This document shows positions 42,876-52,548 of a stretch of 64,000 nt of DNA, piece by piece. Each line of letters starts with the position of its first letter. The stretch's first letter is position 1. A model generated the notes under the pieces. That model was not told the origin of the DNA and did not search any database. It worked only from the letters and a program-made list of their open reading frames with translations. The DNA is taken from contig NZ_LT900021.1 in assembly GCF_900198835.1 (NCBI RefSeq), forward strand, positions 558,001 through 622,000, written 5' to 3'. The position numbers were made by a program, and so were the translations under genes. This DNA comes from Thermococcus henrietii. GTDB taxonomy: Archaea; Methanobacteriota_B; Thermococci; Thermococcales; Thermococcaceae.

Positions 42876-44508
42876 GAGGGCACCGCACAGGTCCCTCTTC
42901 AAGGCCATGGGGCTTACGGATGAGGAACTGGAGAGACCGCTCATAGGCATGGCGAACTCCTTCAACGAGGTCATCCCTGGACACATACACCTCAGGGAGA
43001 TAACGGAGGCCGTGAAGGCCGGCGTCAGGATGGCGGGGGGAACACCCCTGGAGTTCGGCGTGATGGGAATCTGCGACGGCATAGCCATGAACCACTCCGG
43101 CATGAAGTACTCGCTCCCCTCAAGGGAGCTCATAGCGGACACTGTTGAGACGATGGCCAGAGCCTACAACTTCGACGGCCTCGTCCTCGTTGCCTCCTGC
43201 GACAAGATAATCCCTGGGATGCTCATGGCCATGGCGCGCCTCGACATTCCGGCAGTCTTCGTCTCCGGCGGTGCGATGCTGCCGGGCAGATACAAAGGCC
43301 AGTACGTGGACATAAAAACGGTCTTCGAGGCCGTCGGGGCAGTGAAGGCGGGAAAGATGAGCGAGGCCGAGCTTCACCTTCTCGAGGAGCTCGCGAGTCC
43401 CGGCTGCGGCTCCTGCGCCGGCATGTTCACGGCCAACACCATGAACGCCCTAAGCGAGGCCCTCGGCGTCTCCCTGCCGTGGAACGGGACGGCTCCGGCA
43501 GTTTACGCCCACAGGCGGAGGATAGCGAAGAGGACAGGGATGGCGGTGATGGAGCTCGTGAAGAACGACGTCAGGCCGAGCAGGATACTCACGAAGGAGG
43601 CCTTTGAGGACGCGATAGCGGTGGACATGGCCCTCGGGGGCTCGACCAACACGGTGCTCCACCTCATGGCGATAGCGAGGGAGGCCGGGGTTGACCTGAG
43701 CCTCGACGACTTCGACAGGATAAGCGAGGTAACTCCAAACCTCGTCAAGCTGAGCCCCTCCGGAGACCACTACGTCCTCGACCTCTACGAGGCCGGCGGA
43801 GTCCTCGGCGTCATGAAGCGCCTCTCGGAGCTCGGCCTCATCCACGAGGAGAGGCTTACGGTGGCGATGAAGACCGTCGGCGAGCTCCTCAAGGATGCCT
43901 TCGTGTCGAGGCCCGAGGTGATAAGGCCTGTGGAGGAGCCATACTCCAGGCGTGGGGGCCTGATGATACTCCGTGGAACGCTCGCCCCGGAGGGGGCCGT
44001 TCTAAAGGTCTCGGCCGTCTCGGGTGTGGAGAGCTTCGAGGGCACCGCGAAGGTCTTCGAGAGCGAGGAAGAGGCCACAAAGGCGATACTCACCGGGGGG
44101 ATAGAGAGGGGCGACGTCGTGGTAATCCGCTACGAGGGGCCCAAAGGCGGCCCGGGAATGAGGGAGATGCTGACCCCAACGTCCGCCATAGCCGGCATGG
44201 GGCTCGATAAGGACGTCGCCCTCGTCACGGACGGCCGCTTCTCCGGCGCCACGAGGGGCCTCTCGGTGGGCCACGTCTGTCCGGAGGCGGCCGACGGCGG
44301 CCCGATAGCCCTCGTGGAGGACGGGGACAGGATAAGGATTGACGTCAAAGCGAAGAGGATAGACCTCCTCGTGCCGGAGGAGGAGCTCGAGGAAAGGAGG
44401 AAGAGGTGGAGACCGAAGGAGAAAGTCCTAACGGGCTACCTCGCGAGGTACGCGAGGATTGTGGGGCCGGCCAGCGAGGGTGCGGTGCTCAGACCGCAAA
44501 ATTTATAA
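42844..44508 (+). CDS. ilvD: Dihydroxyacid dehydratase
   Basis: 554 residues. Iron-sulfur ligands in [13 protein letters not shown] near residue 118 and [23 protein letters not shown] near 188. Mg/substrate regions [17 protein letters not shown] and [21 protein letters not shown] are typical. Removes water from dihydroxy acids to give 2-oxoisovalerate and 2-oxo-3-methylvalerate. ATG 42844 gives the family's usual MRSDVVKRG opening; ATG 42838 is an alternative. Its stop codon lies inside the TATA box of the 5S rRNA promoter. Confidence 0.94.
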   Translation: MRSDVVKRGVERAPHRSLFKAMGLTDEELERPLIGMANSFNEVIPGHIHLREITEAVKAGVRMAGGTPLEFGVMGICDGIAMNHSGMKYSLPSRELIADTVETMARAYNFDGLVLVASCDKIIPGMLMAMARLDIPAVFVSGGAMLPGRYKGQYVDIKTVFEAVGAVKAGKMSEAELHLLEELASPGCGSCAGMFTANTMNALSEALGVSLPWNGTAPAVYAHRRRIAKRTGMAVMELVKNDVRPSRILTKEAFEDAIAVDMALGGSTNTVLHLMAIAREAGVDLSLDDFDRISEVTPNLVKLSPSGDHYVLDLYEAGGVLGVMKRLSELGLIHEERLTVAMKTVGELLKDAFVSRPEVIRPVEEPYSRRGGLMILRGTLAPEGAVLKVSAVSGVESFEGTAKVFESEEEATKAILTGGIERGDVVVIRYEGPKGGPGMREMLTPTSAIAGMGLDKDVALVTDGRFSGATRGLSVGHVCPEAADGGPIALVEDGDRIRIDVKAKRIDLLVPEEELEERRKRWRPKEKVLTGYLARYARIVGPASEGAVLRPQNL

Positions 44509-44509
44509 A
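44501..44509 (+). promoter_or_regulatory. TATA box of the 5S rRNA-tRNA-Asp unit
   Basis: ATTTATAAA centred 27 bases before the 5S start. It overlaps the last codons and stop of ilvD, so there is almost no gap between the operon and the stable RNA unit. Confidence 0.75.
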
Positions 44510-44531
44510 CCCGCCACGACAGGTATGAATC

Positions 44532-44656
44532 GGCACGGCGGCCATAGCGGCGGGGTTACACCCGGTCTCGTTTCGACCCCGGAAGTTAAGCCCGCCTGCG
44601 TTCCCGGGTGTACTGCCCTCCGAGAGGGGGCGGGAAACCGGGAACGCCGCCGGCCA
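44532..44656 (+). rRNA. rrf: 5S ribosomal RNA
   Basis: Internal landmarks of archaeal 5S rRNA: GCGGCCATAGCGGCGGGG near the 5' end, ACACCCGGTCTCGTTTCGAC, CCCCGGAAGTTAAGCC, then GTACTGCCCTCCGAGAGGG. The 3' end (ACGCCGCCGGCC) pairs with the 5' end. Ends are placed by this helix and may be off by a few bases. A tRNA follows 9 bases later, so both are probably cut from one precursor. Confidence 0.93.
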
Positions 44657-44665
44657 CTATCACGC

Positions 44666-44743
44666 GCCCGGGTGGTGTAGCCCGGCCCATCATACGGGAC
44701 TGTCACTCCCGTGACCCGGGTTCAAATCCCGGCCCGGGCGCCA
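44666..44743 (+). tRNA. tRNA-Asp (GTC)
   Basis: Acceptor stem GCCCGGG / CCCGGGC, D arm with GGTGTAGCCCGGCCCATCAT, anticodon stem-loop CGGGA-CTGTCAC-TCCCG (anticodon GTC), T arm CCGGGTTCAAATCCCGG, discriminator G and an encoded CCA. No intron. Confidence 0.97.
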
Positions 44744-44784
44744 AAGAACCTTTTCCCGGAAACGTTTCACCAAAGTGAGCATGC

Positions 44785-44790
44785 TTTTTT
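44785..44790 (+). terminator. Oligo-T stretch behind the 5S-tRNA unit
   Basis: Six T after GCATGC, about 40 bases beyond tRNA-Asp. Archaeal RNA polymerase can stop at such runs. No stable hairpin seen. The remaining bases up to 44915 hold no gene that I can support. Confidence 0.45.
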
Positions 44791-44915
44791 GAAGGACAGT
44801 TTTTGAGTGGATTCCTTTGTGAGTCTCTCTTTTGGGGATAGATTCCTCTAAGAACCCCTCCAAAAGGGTTCGAGTCTTTCACGCCCCTCCAGAGCGTGGG
44901 AAAATGGGAAAAAGC

Positions 44916-46058
44916 TCAGTCCACGAAGGCCAAACCGTTCCACAGCTCCCTTATCTCGCGTGTCGCGTCGGGGTAGAGCCTCTTGAAGGTTATCCTCCAG
45001 TAGCCGTTCCCCAAGTCCTCTATGTCCTCGATGTGAATTTTAAGGCCGAGCCTCTCGAAGTGGCTCACCATTCTGTGGGCGGTGCTCACGTTCTTCACCC
45101 TCACCCTGAAGGTCTCCTCGACGTCGTGGCCCTGCGATACCTCTTCGATGCTCTCAACGAGGGGCTTTAGGAGGGCCTCGCCGAGGGCCTTCGCGTAGTT
45201 CTCAAAGTCCTCGCCCCTAACCCTCCGCTCGGCTATGTAGAAGGCGAGCCGGCTTATTCTTCCCATGAAGTAGCCACCGGGCAAGTCGAAGAAGATTCTG
45301 GAGCCTATCCTTATGTCGTTGATGTTCGCGTAGGGCGTCACGTACTTCGCTATTCTCTTCATGTCCGGCGTCTTCATGACGACGCCTTCCCGCTTCTCCT
45401 CGCTGAGCCTATCAACAAGCTCCCTCAGTTCGTCGATTCTTGAGCGGTCGTAGAGGCCGAAGACCCCAACCTGCGGAATCCCGTACTCCTCGGCGAGTTT
45501 ATACCTCTCCTCTGCCGGAATGCTCCTGCCGGTTCCCTTCTCCTGGATGTCGAACAGGAAGAACTGTATGTCTTCCTTAACGTAGGGTGGCCCCTCGACC
45601 AGATACGGACTCTCTGGCCCGGCCATCTCGCCGACGAGAATGAGGTTGGGATAATCCCTGAAGAACTCCTCGTTGATGAAGTCAAGAATCCTCTCGGTCG
45701 TGAAGGGGCAGACGAAACCGCCCCGGGTGAGCGCTAAAATCCTGTCCTTGACTTTGACGACGCGGACGTTGTAGCCGTCAACCTTCTCCTCGACGTAGAA
45801 GGGTTTGCCCTTGAATATCCTCCTTACACCGTTCTCGAGCTGGACGATTCGCTTTATGTGCGGAAATCCTAAAACGACTGTCCCGTCCTCAAAAACGGCC
45901 GTTCCCCTCCTGAAGCCCCTCGCCGAATCGCGGAAGCGGACGTAGCGGATTCCCTCGAAGGTATCCTCCTCTATCCCACCCTTGCCTTCAAGAACCTCAA
46001 GTCTCTCCTCCGGCAGGCCGAGCTTCAGGAGAAGGTTTCGAAACCCCGAGCTGACCAT
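44916..46058 (-). CDS. ATP-dependent RNA ligase, Rnl3 (Pab1020) type
   Basis: 380 residues, matching the length of characterised archaeal ligases. Nucleotidyl-transfer Lys in VEEKVDGYNVRVV (Lys92). Motif III-like GEMAGPESPYL, FFLFDIQ, motif IV REGVVMKTPD and motif V IAKYVTPYANINDI follow. A C-terminal dimerisation domain as in Pab1020 is present. It joins 5'-phosphate to 3'-OH RNA ends or circularises RNA. ATG 46058 follows GGTGAGAGG; a start six codons earlier is less well placed. Confidence 0.9.
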   Translation of the reverse strand: MVSSGFRNLLLKLGLPEERLEVLEGKGGIEEDTFEGIRYVRFRDSARGFRRGTAVFEDGTVVLGFPHIKRIVQLENGVRRIFKGKPFYVEEKVDGYNVRVVKVKDRILALTRGGFVCPFTTERILDFINEEFFRDYPNLILVGEMAGPESPYLVEGPPYVKEDIQFFLFDIQEKGTGRSIPAEERYKLAEEYGIPQVGVFGLYDRSRIDELRELVDRLSEEKREGVVMKTPDMKRIAKYVTPYANINDIRIGSRIFFDLPGGYFMGRISRLAFYIAERRVRGEDFENYAKALGEALLKPLVESIEEVSQGHDVEETFRVRVKNVSTAHRMVSHFERLGLKIHIEDIEDLGNGYWRITFKRLYPDATREIRELWNGLAFVD

Positions 46059-46101
46059 CCTCTCACCGTAGTACATTGGGCGCTGGGGTTAAATAACGTT
46101 G

Positions 46102-46605
46102 TCATCCCGCCGTGACGTTCAGCTCGACCCATGCACGCCAGCCCTGGTCAGAGACCGCGACGACGTAGAGGTGGAACGTCCCGCTTCTCCGCGGGGTGAT
46201 GCTCACGCTGATGTTCTCCCTTCCGTTCGGCTGAAGGTAGAACTCCTCGGGCAGGACGCTGACGGCTACCCCCTCCGGCGCGGTGAGGTGAGGTTCAAGG
46301 GTTATCCACTGGGGACTGTCCCTGGCAGGTCCCTCGTAGACTATCAGCGAGACCCTGCCGTAGTAGGGGTATTCCTCCCCGTTGATTCTGTAGTGTCCAC
46401 CCACGAGTTCTCCTTTGACCGTGAGCGACTGGCCGACACTGAGGTGAACGCTGGTGGCGTTCAGGTGAATAAGTTTGGCGTTGAAGTTCCCGAAGCCCGG
46501 AGGGATTGGTTGAGCCCGGGGCTGGGAGTTGTACGTCATGGCGTAGCCGAGAACCGACAGCGCCAGCAGTCCTACCACAACGAGGAGCGCTTCGACTCGC
46601 TCCAT
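46102..46605 (-). CDS. Membrane-anchored extracellular beta-domain protein
   Basis: 167 residues. One N-terminal helix (VEALLVVVGLLALSVLGYAM) is a signal anchor. The rest is strand-rich: NATSVHLSVGQSLTVKGELVGG, then VSVLPEEFYLQPNGRENISVSITPRRSGTFHLYVVAVSD, which resembles an immunoglobulin-like or CARDB-type fold. Faces outside the cell. No partner gene obvious. ATG 46605 follows AGTGATTGCT. Confidence 0.6.
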   Translation of the reverse strand: MERVEALLVVVGLLALSVLGYAMTYNSQPRAQPIPPGFGNFNAKLIHLNATSVHLSVGQSLTVKGELVGGHYRINGEEYPYYGRVSLIVYEGPARDSPQWITLEPHLTAPEGVAVSVLPEEFYLQPNGRENISVSITPRRSGTFHLYVVAVSDQGWRAWVELNVTAG

Positions 46606-46667
46606 AGCAATCACTAATGGTACATTAGGACGAAGTGCGTAAAAACGTGTTGGAATGAAAGAAAGGG

Positions 46668-47216
46668 TCAGCGCTTCATCGTGGAGAGAACCTTGGTGGT
46701 GACGTCGTTGCCTTCCCTGTCGTAAATCCTGTAGTAGGCGCTGTAGGGGAGCTTCATCTTGGCCCTCCTCATGGCCGCCAGTGCGAACTTGAGGTGGTTC
46801 TCGTTGACCCAGACGGTGAGTATCTTCTGGTCCTTCCTGACGCGGGCGGCAAGTCCGATGGGCTTTCCAAAGGGCCTGCGCATACCGTTTCCGTAACGGT
46901 CGGCCTTCCTTCCGGTAGCCATCGGGTTCTCGCGGAGCACCTGGAACGGGTAAACGCGAATCTTGAAGTGGTAGTTGCTCCTACCGACGTTCTTCTGGAG
47001 GTACCTGTTGACCTGAATACGAATGGCCTCAAGGGCGTTCTGCCTTATCTGCATCGCCTGCTCCGCGTGAAGGCTAACCTCGTACTGGAACTCGGCCGAG
47101 AGGTTGCCCATGTCGAATATCGTTATCCTCGGTCCGGGGGCACCGCGTATGTATTCCCTCCTCGTGTAAGCGGGCTTGTCAACGTCCCTATCAATCTTCG
47201 CTGGTCTAAGTCCCAT
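46668..47216 (-). CDS. rpl10e: Large-subunit ribosomal protein uL16 (archaeal L10e)
   Basis: 182 residues. [25 protein letters not shown] at the start, [57 protein letters not shown] and [21 protein letters not shown] are the L10e signature. It sits near the tRNA-binding sites. GGAGGTGAGATT precedes the ATG. Confidence 0.97.
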   Translation of the reverse strand: MGLRPAKIDRDVDKPAYTRREYIRGAPGPRITIFDMGNLSAEFQYEVSLHAEQAMQIRQNALEAIRIQVNRYLQKNVGRSNYHFKIRVYPFQVLRENPMATGRKADRYGNGMRRPFGKPIGLAARVRKDQKILTVWVNENHLKFALAAMRRAKMKLPYSAYYRIYDREGNDVTTKVLSTMKR

Positions 47217-47288
47217 AATCTCACCTCCAAATGAGCGTAACCGGTCTGAACTTAAGCCGTTTGAGCCCCTTATAAAAGTTTTGGACTT

Positions 47289-48449
47289 TCACCCATCTTT
47301 CACCCTCGTTCCCTCGATTATCAGTCCGAGCGAAAAGGGCAGGAAGGTCAGGAGCGCGATGTTCAGGGTCAGTCCAAAGTGGACCTCCCCGAGCGAGTAA
47401 GCCAAGCCGAAGAGCATTCCGCCGATGAAGGTCGAGAGGTTTTGAACCGCGTTCACACCGCCTATCGCGAGCGAGGAGCGGTGGTAGGAAGCTAAAACCT
47501 TCCGCGAAATCGGCCTGAAGCTCTGGAACGCGAAGAGGGCCAGAAAAATCCCAAGGAAAACTGTCGGCGCGGTCTTTATCGAAGCTAAAATCGGCGAGAT
47601 TCCCGCGAGAAGGGCGGTGAGCTTCACCATCTTGGCTTCGCTCCTTACATCGGCGAGCCACGAGACGAAGTAGCTGAGCAACGCCGAGAGGAACCCGGTC
47701 CAGCCGAGCAGAACGGCGGTTCTCTCCTTGCTCAGTCCCAAAGCCTCCGAGACGTAGACGTAGGTTATCTCGCCCGAGGTGAAGGCCACTATAACCGCCA
47801 TCAGCGAGGCAATCGTTAGAACCCTCTTCGGGTTCAGGCTCGGTCTCTCGCCGTCCGGCGTTTTCTTCTTCCTCGGCGTTATCAGGTCGAAGAGGAGGTA
47901 ATAGCTGAGGAGCATTATAAGGCCGGTCAGGACGAAGAACGCTGAGGAAATCCACATCTGACCGGCCAAACCGAGCCCAACCGTGTAGGCGTAGACGTAG
48001 TTGCCAAGGAGAGACGCTGTACTCCCGAAGAAGAAGTAAACCGCGGTAACGCGCGCCCTTATCTCCTTCGGCGTCGTTACAGCTAAAACGAACTGGGCCA
48101 TCGGCCAGCTTATCCCGTTAAGGAAGCCGTTGAGGAGCTTTATTCCAACGACCTGAAGCCAGCTCAACGTGAGTGGGTAGAGCTGGACGGCTACCGCGTT
48201 CCCCATCATCGCTATCGCTCCGAGGTAGACGAGTTTCTTGCCCCGCTCAAGGACGAGACCGCCGAGGACGGACGAGAAGGCCCTCGCAAGCACAAAGGAC
48301 ATCGAGACGAGGGAAACCGCGAACATGCTCGCCCTTAGAATGTCTCGCGTGTAGAAGGCTATGGCGGGGGTTGCGAGGCGAAATGCAATCGTTCCCGTGA
48401 AGGCCGAGGCGATGAGGAGCAGAATCCCGGCGAGTCTTCTGCGCTCCAT
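47289..48449 (-). CDS. Major facilitator superfamily transporter
   Basis: 386 residues, about twelve hydrophobic helices. The A-motif-like loop between helices 2 and 3 is GGLVLERGKKLVYLG, and a second, SWLADVRSEAKMV, follows helix 8, so the two-fold layout is visible. Substrate unknown. AAGGTGGTCTG precedes the ATG. Confidence 0.8.
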   Translation of the reverse strand: MERRRLAGILLLIASAFTGTIAFRLATPAIAFYTRDILRASMFAVSLVSMSFVLARAFSSVLGGLVLERGKKLVYLGAIAMMGNAVAVQLYPLTLSWLQVVGIKLLNGFLNGISWPMAQFVLAVTTPKEIRARVTAVYFFFGSTASLLGNYVYAYTVGLGLAGQMWISSAFFVLTGLIMLLSYYLLFDLITPRKKKTPDGERPSLNPKRVLTIASLMAVIVAFTSGEITYVYVSEALGLSKERTAVLLGWTGFLSALLSYFVSWLADVRSEAKMVKLTALLAGISPILASIKTAPTVFLGIFLALFAFQSFRPISRKVLASYHRSSLAIGGVNAVQNLSTFIGGMLFGLAYSLGEVHFGLTLNIALLTFLPFSLGLIIEGTRVKDG

Positions 48450-48611
48450 CAGACCACCTTCTGAACGTTACGCACTTGACTTAAAAGGATTTGGCCCCCG
48501 AAAGTTTTTCGAAAGCCGAACCGATGGGTGCGTTTAGTTTCAGATTTTTCCGCCAATGGCCGAGCGAAGACTTTTTACCGTCTTCCATCAACACGCTTCG
48601 AGGTGATTGGA

Positions 48612-49766
48612 ATGGAGCTCCGTTTCGACATGGAGTATGAGGACGCTTACAGGGAAGTCTACGAGATGGTGAAGCCGAAGTACAAGCTCTTTACCGCCGG
48701 ACCGGTCGCCTGCTTCCCCGAGGTTCTCGCGATAATGAGCGTGCAGATGTTCAGCCACCGCTCGGCCGAGGCGAAGGCCGTTCACGTTGACACCCTCGAG
48801 AGGCTCAAGAAGTTCCTTGAGGCCGACAAGGGCGAGATAATTCTCTTCCCGAGCTCGGGAACCGGCTTCATGGAGTCGGCCGTCAGAAACACCGTCCCGC
48901 GCGGTGGGAAGGTCCTCGTCACAATCATCGGCGCCTTCGGAAAGCGCTTCGCGGACGTCGTCGAGGCCAACGGAAGGAAGGCGGTAATCCTCGAGAAGGA
49001 ACCCGGCTACGCGATAAAGCCCGAGGAGCTGGACGACGCCCTCAGGAAGAACCCCGACGTCCACGCGGTCACAATAACCTACAACGAGACCTCGACCGGT
49101 GTTCTCAACCCGCTCCCCGAGCTGGCCAAAGTCGTCCACGAGCACGACAAGCTCCTCTTCGTTGACGCCGTCTCGGCAATGGGCGGAGCTGAAATAAAGT
49201 TCGACGAGTGGGGCATCGACCTCGTCTTCGCGAGCAGTCAGAAGGCCTTCGGCGTCCCGCCGGGACTCGCGGTTGCGGCTGTGAGCGAGCGCGTTTTTGA
49301 GATAGCCGAGAAGATGCCCGAGCGTGGCTGGTACTTCGACCTACCGCTCTACAAGAAGTTCAACGAGAAGAAGAAGGGAACGCCGTCAACCCCACCGCTC
49401 CCGCAGATATTCGGCCTCAACGTCGTTCTCAGGATAATCGAGAAGATGGGCGGAAAGAAGGAATGGCTCGACATGTACAGGAAGAGGAGCGAGATGATAC
49501 GCGAGGGCGTCAAGGAGATGGGTCTCGGTATTTTGGCTGAGCCCGGCTACGAGAGCCCGACTATTACAGCGGTCGTCGTCCCCGAGGGAATGAAGGGAGT
49601 TGACGTTTACAACGCCATGCGCGAGAGGGGCTTTGAGCTCGCCAAGGGCTACGGAAGCGTGGCGGAGAAGACTTTCCGCATAGGCAACATGGGCTACATG
49701 ACCTTCGATGACATCCGCGAGATGCTCGACAACCTCAGGGAGGTCATAGAAAAGCTTAAGGCCTGA
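48612..49766 (+). CDS. Class V aminotransferase, serine/alanine-glyoxylate type
   Basis: 384 residues, PLP-dependent. KLFTAGPVACFPEVLAIMSVQMFSHRS is the N-terminal motif of the serine-pyruvate/alanine-glyoxylate group. FPSSGTGFMESAVRN is the phosphate site, VDAVSAMGGAEI holds the PLP-binding Asp, and FASSQKAFGVPPGLAV holds the Schiff-base Lys. It moves amino groups between serine or alanine and glyoxylate or pyruvate; the exact pair is not certain. ATG 48612 behind GAGGTGATTGGA. Confidence 0.88.
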   Translation: MELRFDMEYEDAYREVYEMVKPKYKLFTAGPVACFPEVLAIMSVQMFSHRSAEAKAVHVDTLERLKKFLEADKGEIILFPSSGTGFMESAVRNTVPRGGKVLVTIIGAFGKRFADVVEANGRKAVILEKEPGYAIKPEELDDALRKNPDVHAVTITYNETSTGVLNPLPELAKVVHEHDKLLFVDAVSAMGGAEIKFDEWGIDLVFASSQKAFGVPPGLAVAAVSERVFEIAEKMPERGWYFDLPLYKKFNEKKKGTPSTPPLPQIFGLNVVLRIIEKMGGKKEWLDMYRKRSEMIREGVKEMGLGILAEPGYESPTITAVVVPEGMKGVDVYNAMRERGFELAKGYGSVAEKTFRIGNMGYMTFDDIREMLDNLREVIEKLKA

Positions 49767-49785
49767 TTCTCCCTTCTTTTTAACC

Positions 49786-50523
49786 ATGCGGAGGAGAACG
49801 GTTCTACTGGTTCTGTGGCTCGTCGGAAACGTCCTCGTCTTCTGGGCAGTTGCCTTAACCGCGAGCGGTTACTCCCTGGAAGGCTATCTCCCCTGGGAGA
49901 GCTCCAAGGTCTTCGCCTACTCCCCTGTTCTCCACTCCAAGCCCGGCGACGAGCCGACCGAGGTCCTCTACATGGTCGGGAGGAACGGTGAGCTGTACTA
50001 CTACATCGTCTGGCGCGACGAGTACTTCAGCAACCCACTCCTCGACAGGCTCTACCGCGTCATGAGGGGTCTAATCTACGGCACCACTGAGGACATAGAG
50101 GTCTTCGAGATAAACCCTGAAAACGGCTCCTTCTACTTCCAGACCTACGACCACTCGCCCGTTCACGGGGAAATATTTCCGGACGGCTCGTGCCTGTGGC
50201 TCGAACGCGGGCTGAGCGTCCCCAACTGCACCGTCAACTGGACTCACGTGAAGCTCTACGTGGTCACGTGGAACCACATGCTCTCACTCCTCCCCGAGAA
50301 CGGCACGGTTCGGGTCTCGCCCGAGATGAGACACATGACTCCAGAGGACTACGTGGCCCTCGGTATGGTGAAGCGGACGAAGTACAGCATCGCGGGCATA
50401 ACCTTCGGCTCGCTAACGGCTTCCCTCGTCGTTACGGTTCTCCTGAACCTAATACTCTTCGCCCTCTGGAAGAGAAAGCTTCTCCTGAGGGGAGGAAGAA
50501 GAAACGTGAGAAACCGCTGGTAG
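49786..50523 (+). CDS. Double membrane-anchored protein, unknown function
   Basis: 245 residues. Helix at about 5-25, a large extracellular part (about 30-200) with one Cys pair (SCLW and PNCTV) and several Asn-X-Ser/Thr sites, then a second helix (about 205-227) and a basic tail. I do not recognise the family. It lies 19 bases after the aminotransferase gene and may be co-transcribed. Converges on the next gene. Confidence 0.6.
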   Translation: MRRRTVLLVLWLVGNVLVFWAVALTASGYSLEGYLPWESSKVFAYSPVLHSKPGDEPTEVLYMVGRNGELYYYIVWRDEYFSNPLLDRLYRVMRGLIYGTTEDIEVFEINPENGSFYFQTYDHSPVHGEIFPDGSCLWLERGLSVPNCTVNWTHVKLYVVTWNHMLSLLPENGTVRVSPEMRHMTPEDYVALGMVKRTKYSIAGITFGSLTASLVVTVLLNLILFALWKRKLLLRGGRRNVRNRW

Positions 50524-51105
50524 CTAAACTATCGGTTCGAGCTCCCCGTTCTTAATCCTGTAAATCCTGTTTATCTTCTTCATCCCGGTTCTCCAGTCCC
50601 TGCTCAGCTCGACGAGAACGTCGAAGCGGTCGAAGGTCTTCTCGTCTATACCGAGCCAGTGCATGACTTCGGCCTTCAGGTCGTCGCTCATTGCCAGCGA
50701 GGTGACGATGAAGGCGTAGTCGTCGATTAACCTGTCCAGAATCCTCGGGACGCTGACGGTGTGGAGGGTGTCTATCACGACGTAGTCCGGGCTGAGCCTT
50801 CTGAGTTTCTCGATGACCTCGTCGGTTCTCTCCTCCGTCGAGCGCTGGTCGAAGGCGGTATCAATGACCTCGATGTTCGGCTTGAAGGGCTTGAACTCGC
50901 CGTAGGCAGTAACAACTGCCACCGTCCAGTCGTCTGGGACGTAGTGGAGTAGCGCTTCCACGAGCTTCGTCTTTCCGCTCCTGCTCGTTCCAACGATTAG
51001 TATGTCCTTCTTTCCGAGGACATCTTCCTTCAGGAGCTCCATCTGCTCTGGCCTTGCCGAGCCGTAGCGTATCAAATCCTCGGGCTTGAAGATGTAGACG
51101 CCCAT
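50524..51105 (-). CDS. Single-domain P-loop ATPase, VirB11/CpaF-like
   Basis: 193 residues. Walker A ILIVGTSRSGKTKLVEALL near residue 35; Walker B-like PDYVVIDTLHTVSVPRILDRLID near 110; then IVTSLAMSDDLKAEVMHWLG. The order resembles the C-terminal ATPase part of secretion/pilus motors, and ends DWRTGMKKINRIYRI, as in CpaF-like proteins. It lacks the N-terminal domain those have, so it is either a reduced form or a different ATPase. ATG 51105 follows GGTGAACCGA. Confidence 0.65.
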   Translation of the reverse strand: MGVYIFKPEDLIRYGSARPEQMELLKEDVLGKKDILIVGTSRSGKTKLVEALLHYVPDDWTVAVVTAYGEFKPFKPNIEVIDTAFDQRSTEERTDEVIEKLRRLSPDYVVIDTLHTVSVPRILDRLIDDYAFIVTSLAMSDDLKAEVMHWLGIDEKTFDRFDVLVELSRDWRTGMKKINRIYRIKNGELEPIV

Positions 51106-51159
51106 TCGGTTCACCGTAAGTATTTCTCGCCGGGGGTTATAACGGTATCTTTTGATAGG

Positions 51160-52542
51160 CTAAAGCTTCCCTATCTCCCTCAGCCTCTCGAAGTCTCCCA
51201 AATCCCATACAAGCCAGCCTTCTTTCTTCAGCTCCTCTTTCCCCTCAACGTTCTTAGCCACCAGCCCGTAGCTCTTTCTCCAGCCCTCAAGCCCCACTAA
51301 CTCTGCTTTCCTCTCCAAGTCCTTCAAAATTCCCCTTGCTTCCCTCTCACTCAAATCCTTCCACTTAACCTCAACAAATAGGGCCTTCCTCTCCCTCTCG
51401 TTCAAAGCGACCAAATCAATCTCCTCTCCCTTCCGCCACCACCTGCCGATTTTCGTAAACTTAAACGGCAACTTTCCAGCCCTGTTCAGCTCCATGAGGA
51501 ACTGTCTGGCAATGTCCTCAAAGACCCACCCGAGGTAGCGGTTGAAGTTCCTCTCAAAGTGCTCCAGCGCTTCGTTAGGTATTCCAATCTCTATCCCCTC
51601 CTTGAACGGGTAAACGAACGTGTAGTAAAAGGCGAAGTAGTTGTCCCGTATGAAATACCGCGAGTTCCTTGCCCGTTTCTTCGGCTTTTCCGTAACGGGA
51701 GCTTCCCTGCCAACGATGCCAAGGTTCATGAGTATGCTGAGGTAGCGCGTCAGCTTCGAGCCGTCGAGCCCCGTCATGTTTCTCAGCTCGTTGAACGAGC
51801 GGTGGCCGTAGCTTATCGCCTCCAGAATCGTGTTGTAGGTGCTCAGGTCCCGGAGCTCGTATCGGAGCAGGTATTCCGCTTCATCGTAGAGGAAGCCCCT
51901 CCCGAAGAACTCCTCCCGCGCGTTCTCCTCGGGCGAGAGTGACGGGTCGAGGCGAAGCAGGTACTCGGGGATTCCATCCACCATGCCGTAGACCTTGACA
52001 AGGTCTTCGAGGCTGTAGTTCGGAAAGAACTCGCCGATATGGCAGAACTTCAGGGGCTCGACCTTGAGTGAGAGAGTTCTCCTCCCGTAGATTGGACTGC
52101 CGTAGGAAACGAGCTCCTCCATCATCGAAACGCTCGAACCGCAGAGGACGATGCTCCCGCTTCCCCTGAAGTCAAGGTGCTCCTGAAGGACGCCGAGGAT
52201 TCTGGGGTGGTTTTTGACCAGAATCTGGAATTCGTCAAAGATTACCACGACGTCCTCCGGCAGTCTCTCGAAGAACTCATCAAATGAGCGTACTGGATGC
52301 CTCAGCAGTAATTCATCGCCTGTGAGTGAGAAAAGCTTTGCGTTGAGAGTTCTCAGGGTCTCACTAACTTCTTCCTCCTTGCAGAGGTGGTAGAGGGTGT
52401 TAAATCCCTTGGAAGCCTCGACGAGGAGTCTCGTCTTTCCAACCCTTCTCCTGCCGTAGACGATAATCAGCGCGCCCTTTTTGAAGGCTTTCCGTAGGGT
52501 CGTTAACTCCTCCTTCCTGTCAACGAACTTTTGTGTAATCAT
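51160..52542 (-). CDS. Archaeal AAA ATPase with DUF234 C-terminal domain, copy 1
   Basis: 460 residues. Walker A VYGRRRVGKTRLLVEA near residue 30, Walker B VVIFDEFQILV near 100, a winged-helix middle (GHRSFNELRNMTGLDGSKLTRYLSILMNLGIV), then DUF234. In the last part EEIDLVALNERERKALFVEVKW has the Asp-x-Glu-x-Lys order of PD-(D/E)XK nucleases. Proteins of this class multiply in archaeal genomes and are thought to be mobile-element or defence linked; function unproven. A perfect palindrome lies between its TATA box and start. Paralogue at 52589. Confidence 0.83.
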   Translation of the reverse strand: MITQKFVDRKEELTTLRKAFKKGALIIVYGRRRVGKTRLLVEASKGFNTLYHLCKEEEVSETLRTLNAKLFSLTGDELLLRHPVRSFDEFFERLPEDVVVIFDEFQILVKNHPRILGVLQEHLDFRGSGSIVLCGSSVSMMEELVSYGSPIYGRRTLSLKVEPLKFCHIGEFFPNYSLEDLVKVYGMVDGIPEYLLRLDPSLSPEENAREEFFGRGFLYDEAEYLLRYELRDLSTYNTILEAISYGHRSFNELRNMTGLDGSKLTRYLSILMNLGIVGREAPVTEKPKKRARNSRYFIRDNYFAFYYTFVYPFKEGIEIGIPNEALEHFERNFNRYLGWVFEDIARQFLMELNRAGKLPFKFTKIGRWWRKGEEIDLVALNERERKALFVEVKWKDLSEREARGILKDLERKAELVGLEGWRKSYGLVAKNVEGKEELKKEGWLVWDLGDFERLREIGKL

Positions 52543-52548
52543 GATTAT

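Noticed and set aside
44508-44680. Short open frames over the 5S rRNA
   Set aside because: They overlap the rRNA itself and have no ribosome site.
44744-44915. Small RNA or second tRNA behind tRNA-Asp
   Set aside because: No cloverleaf, no C/D or H/ACA boxes; only a T6 run and AT-rich spacer.
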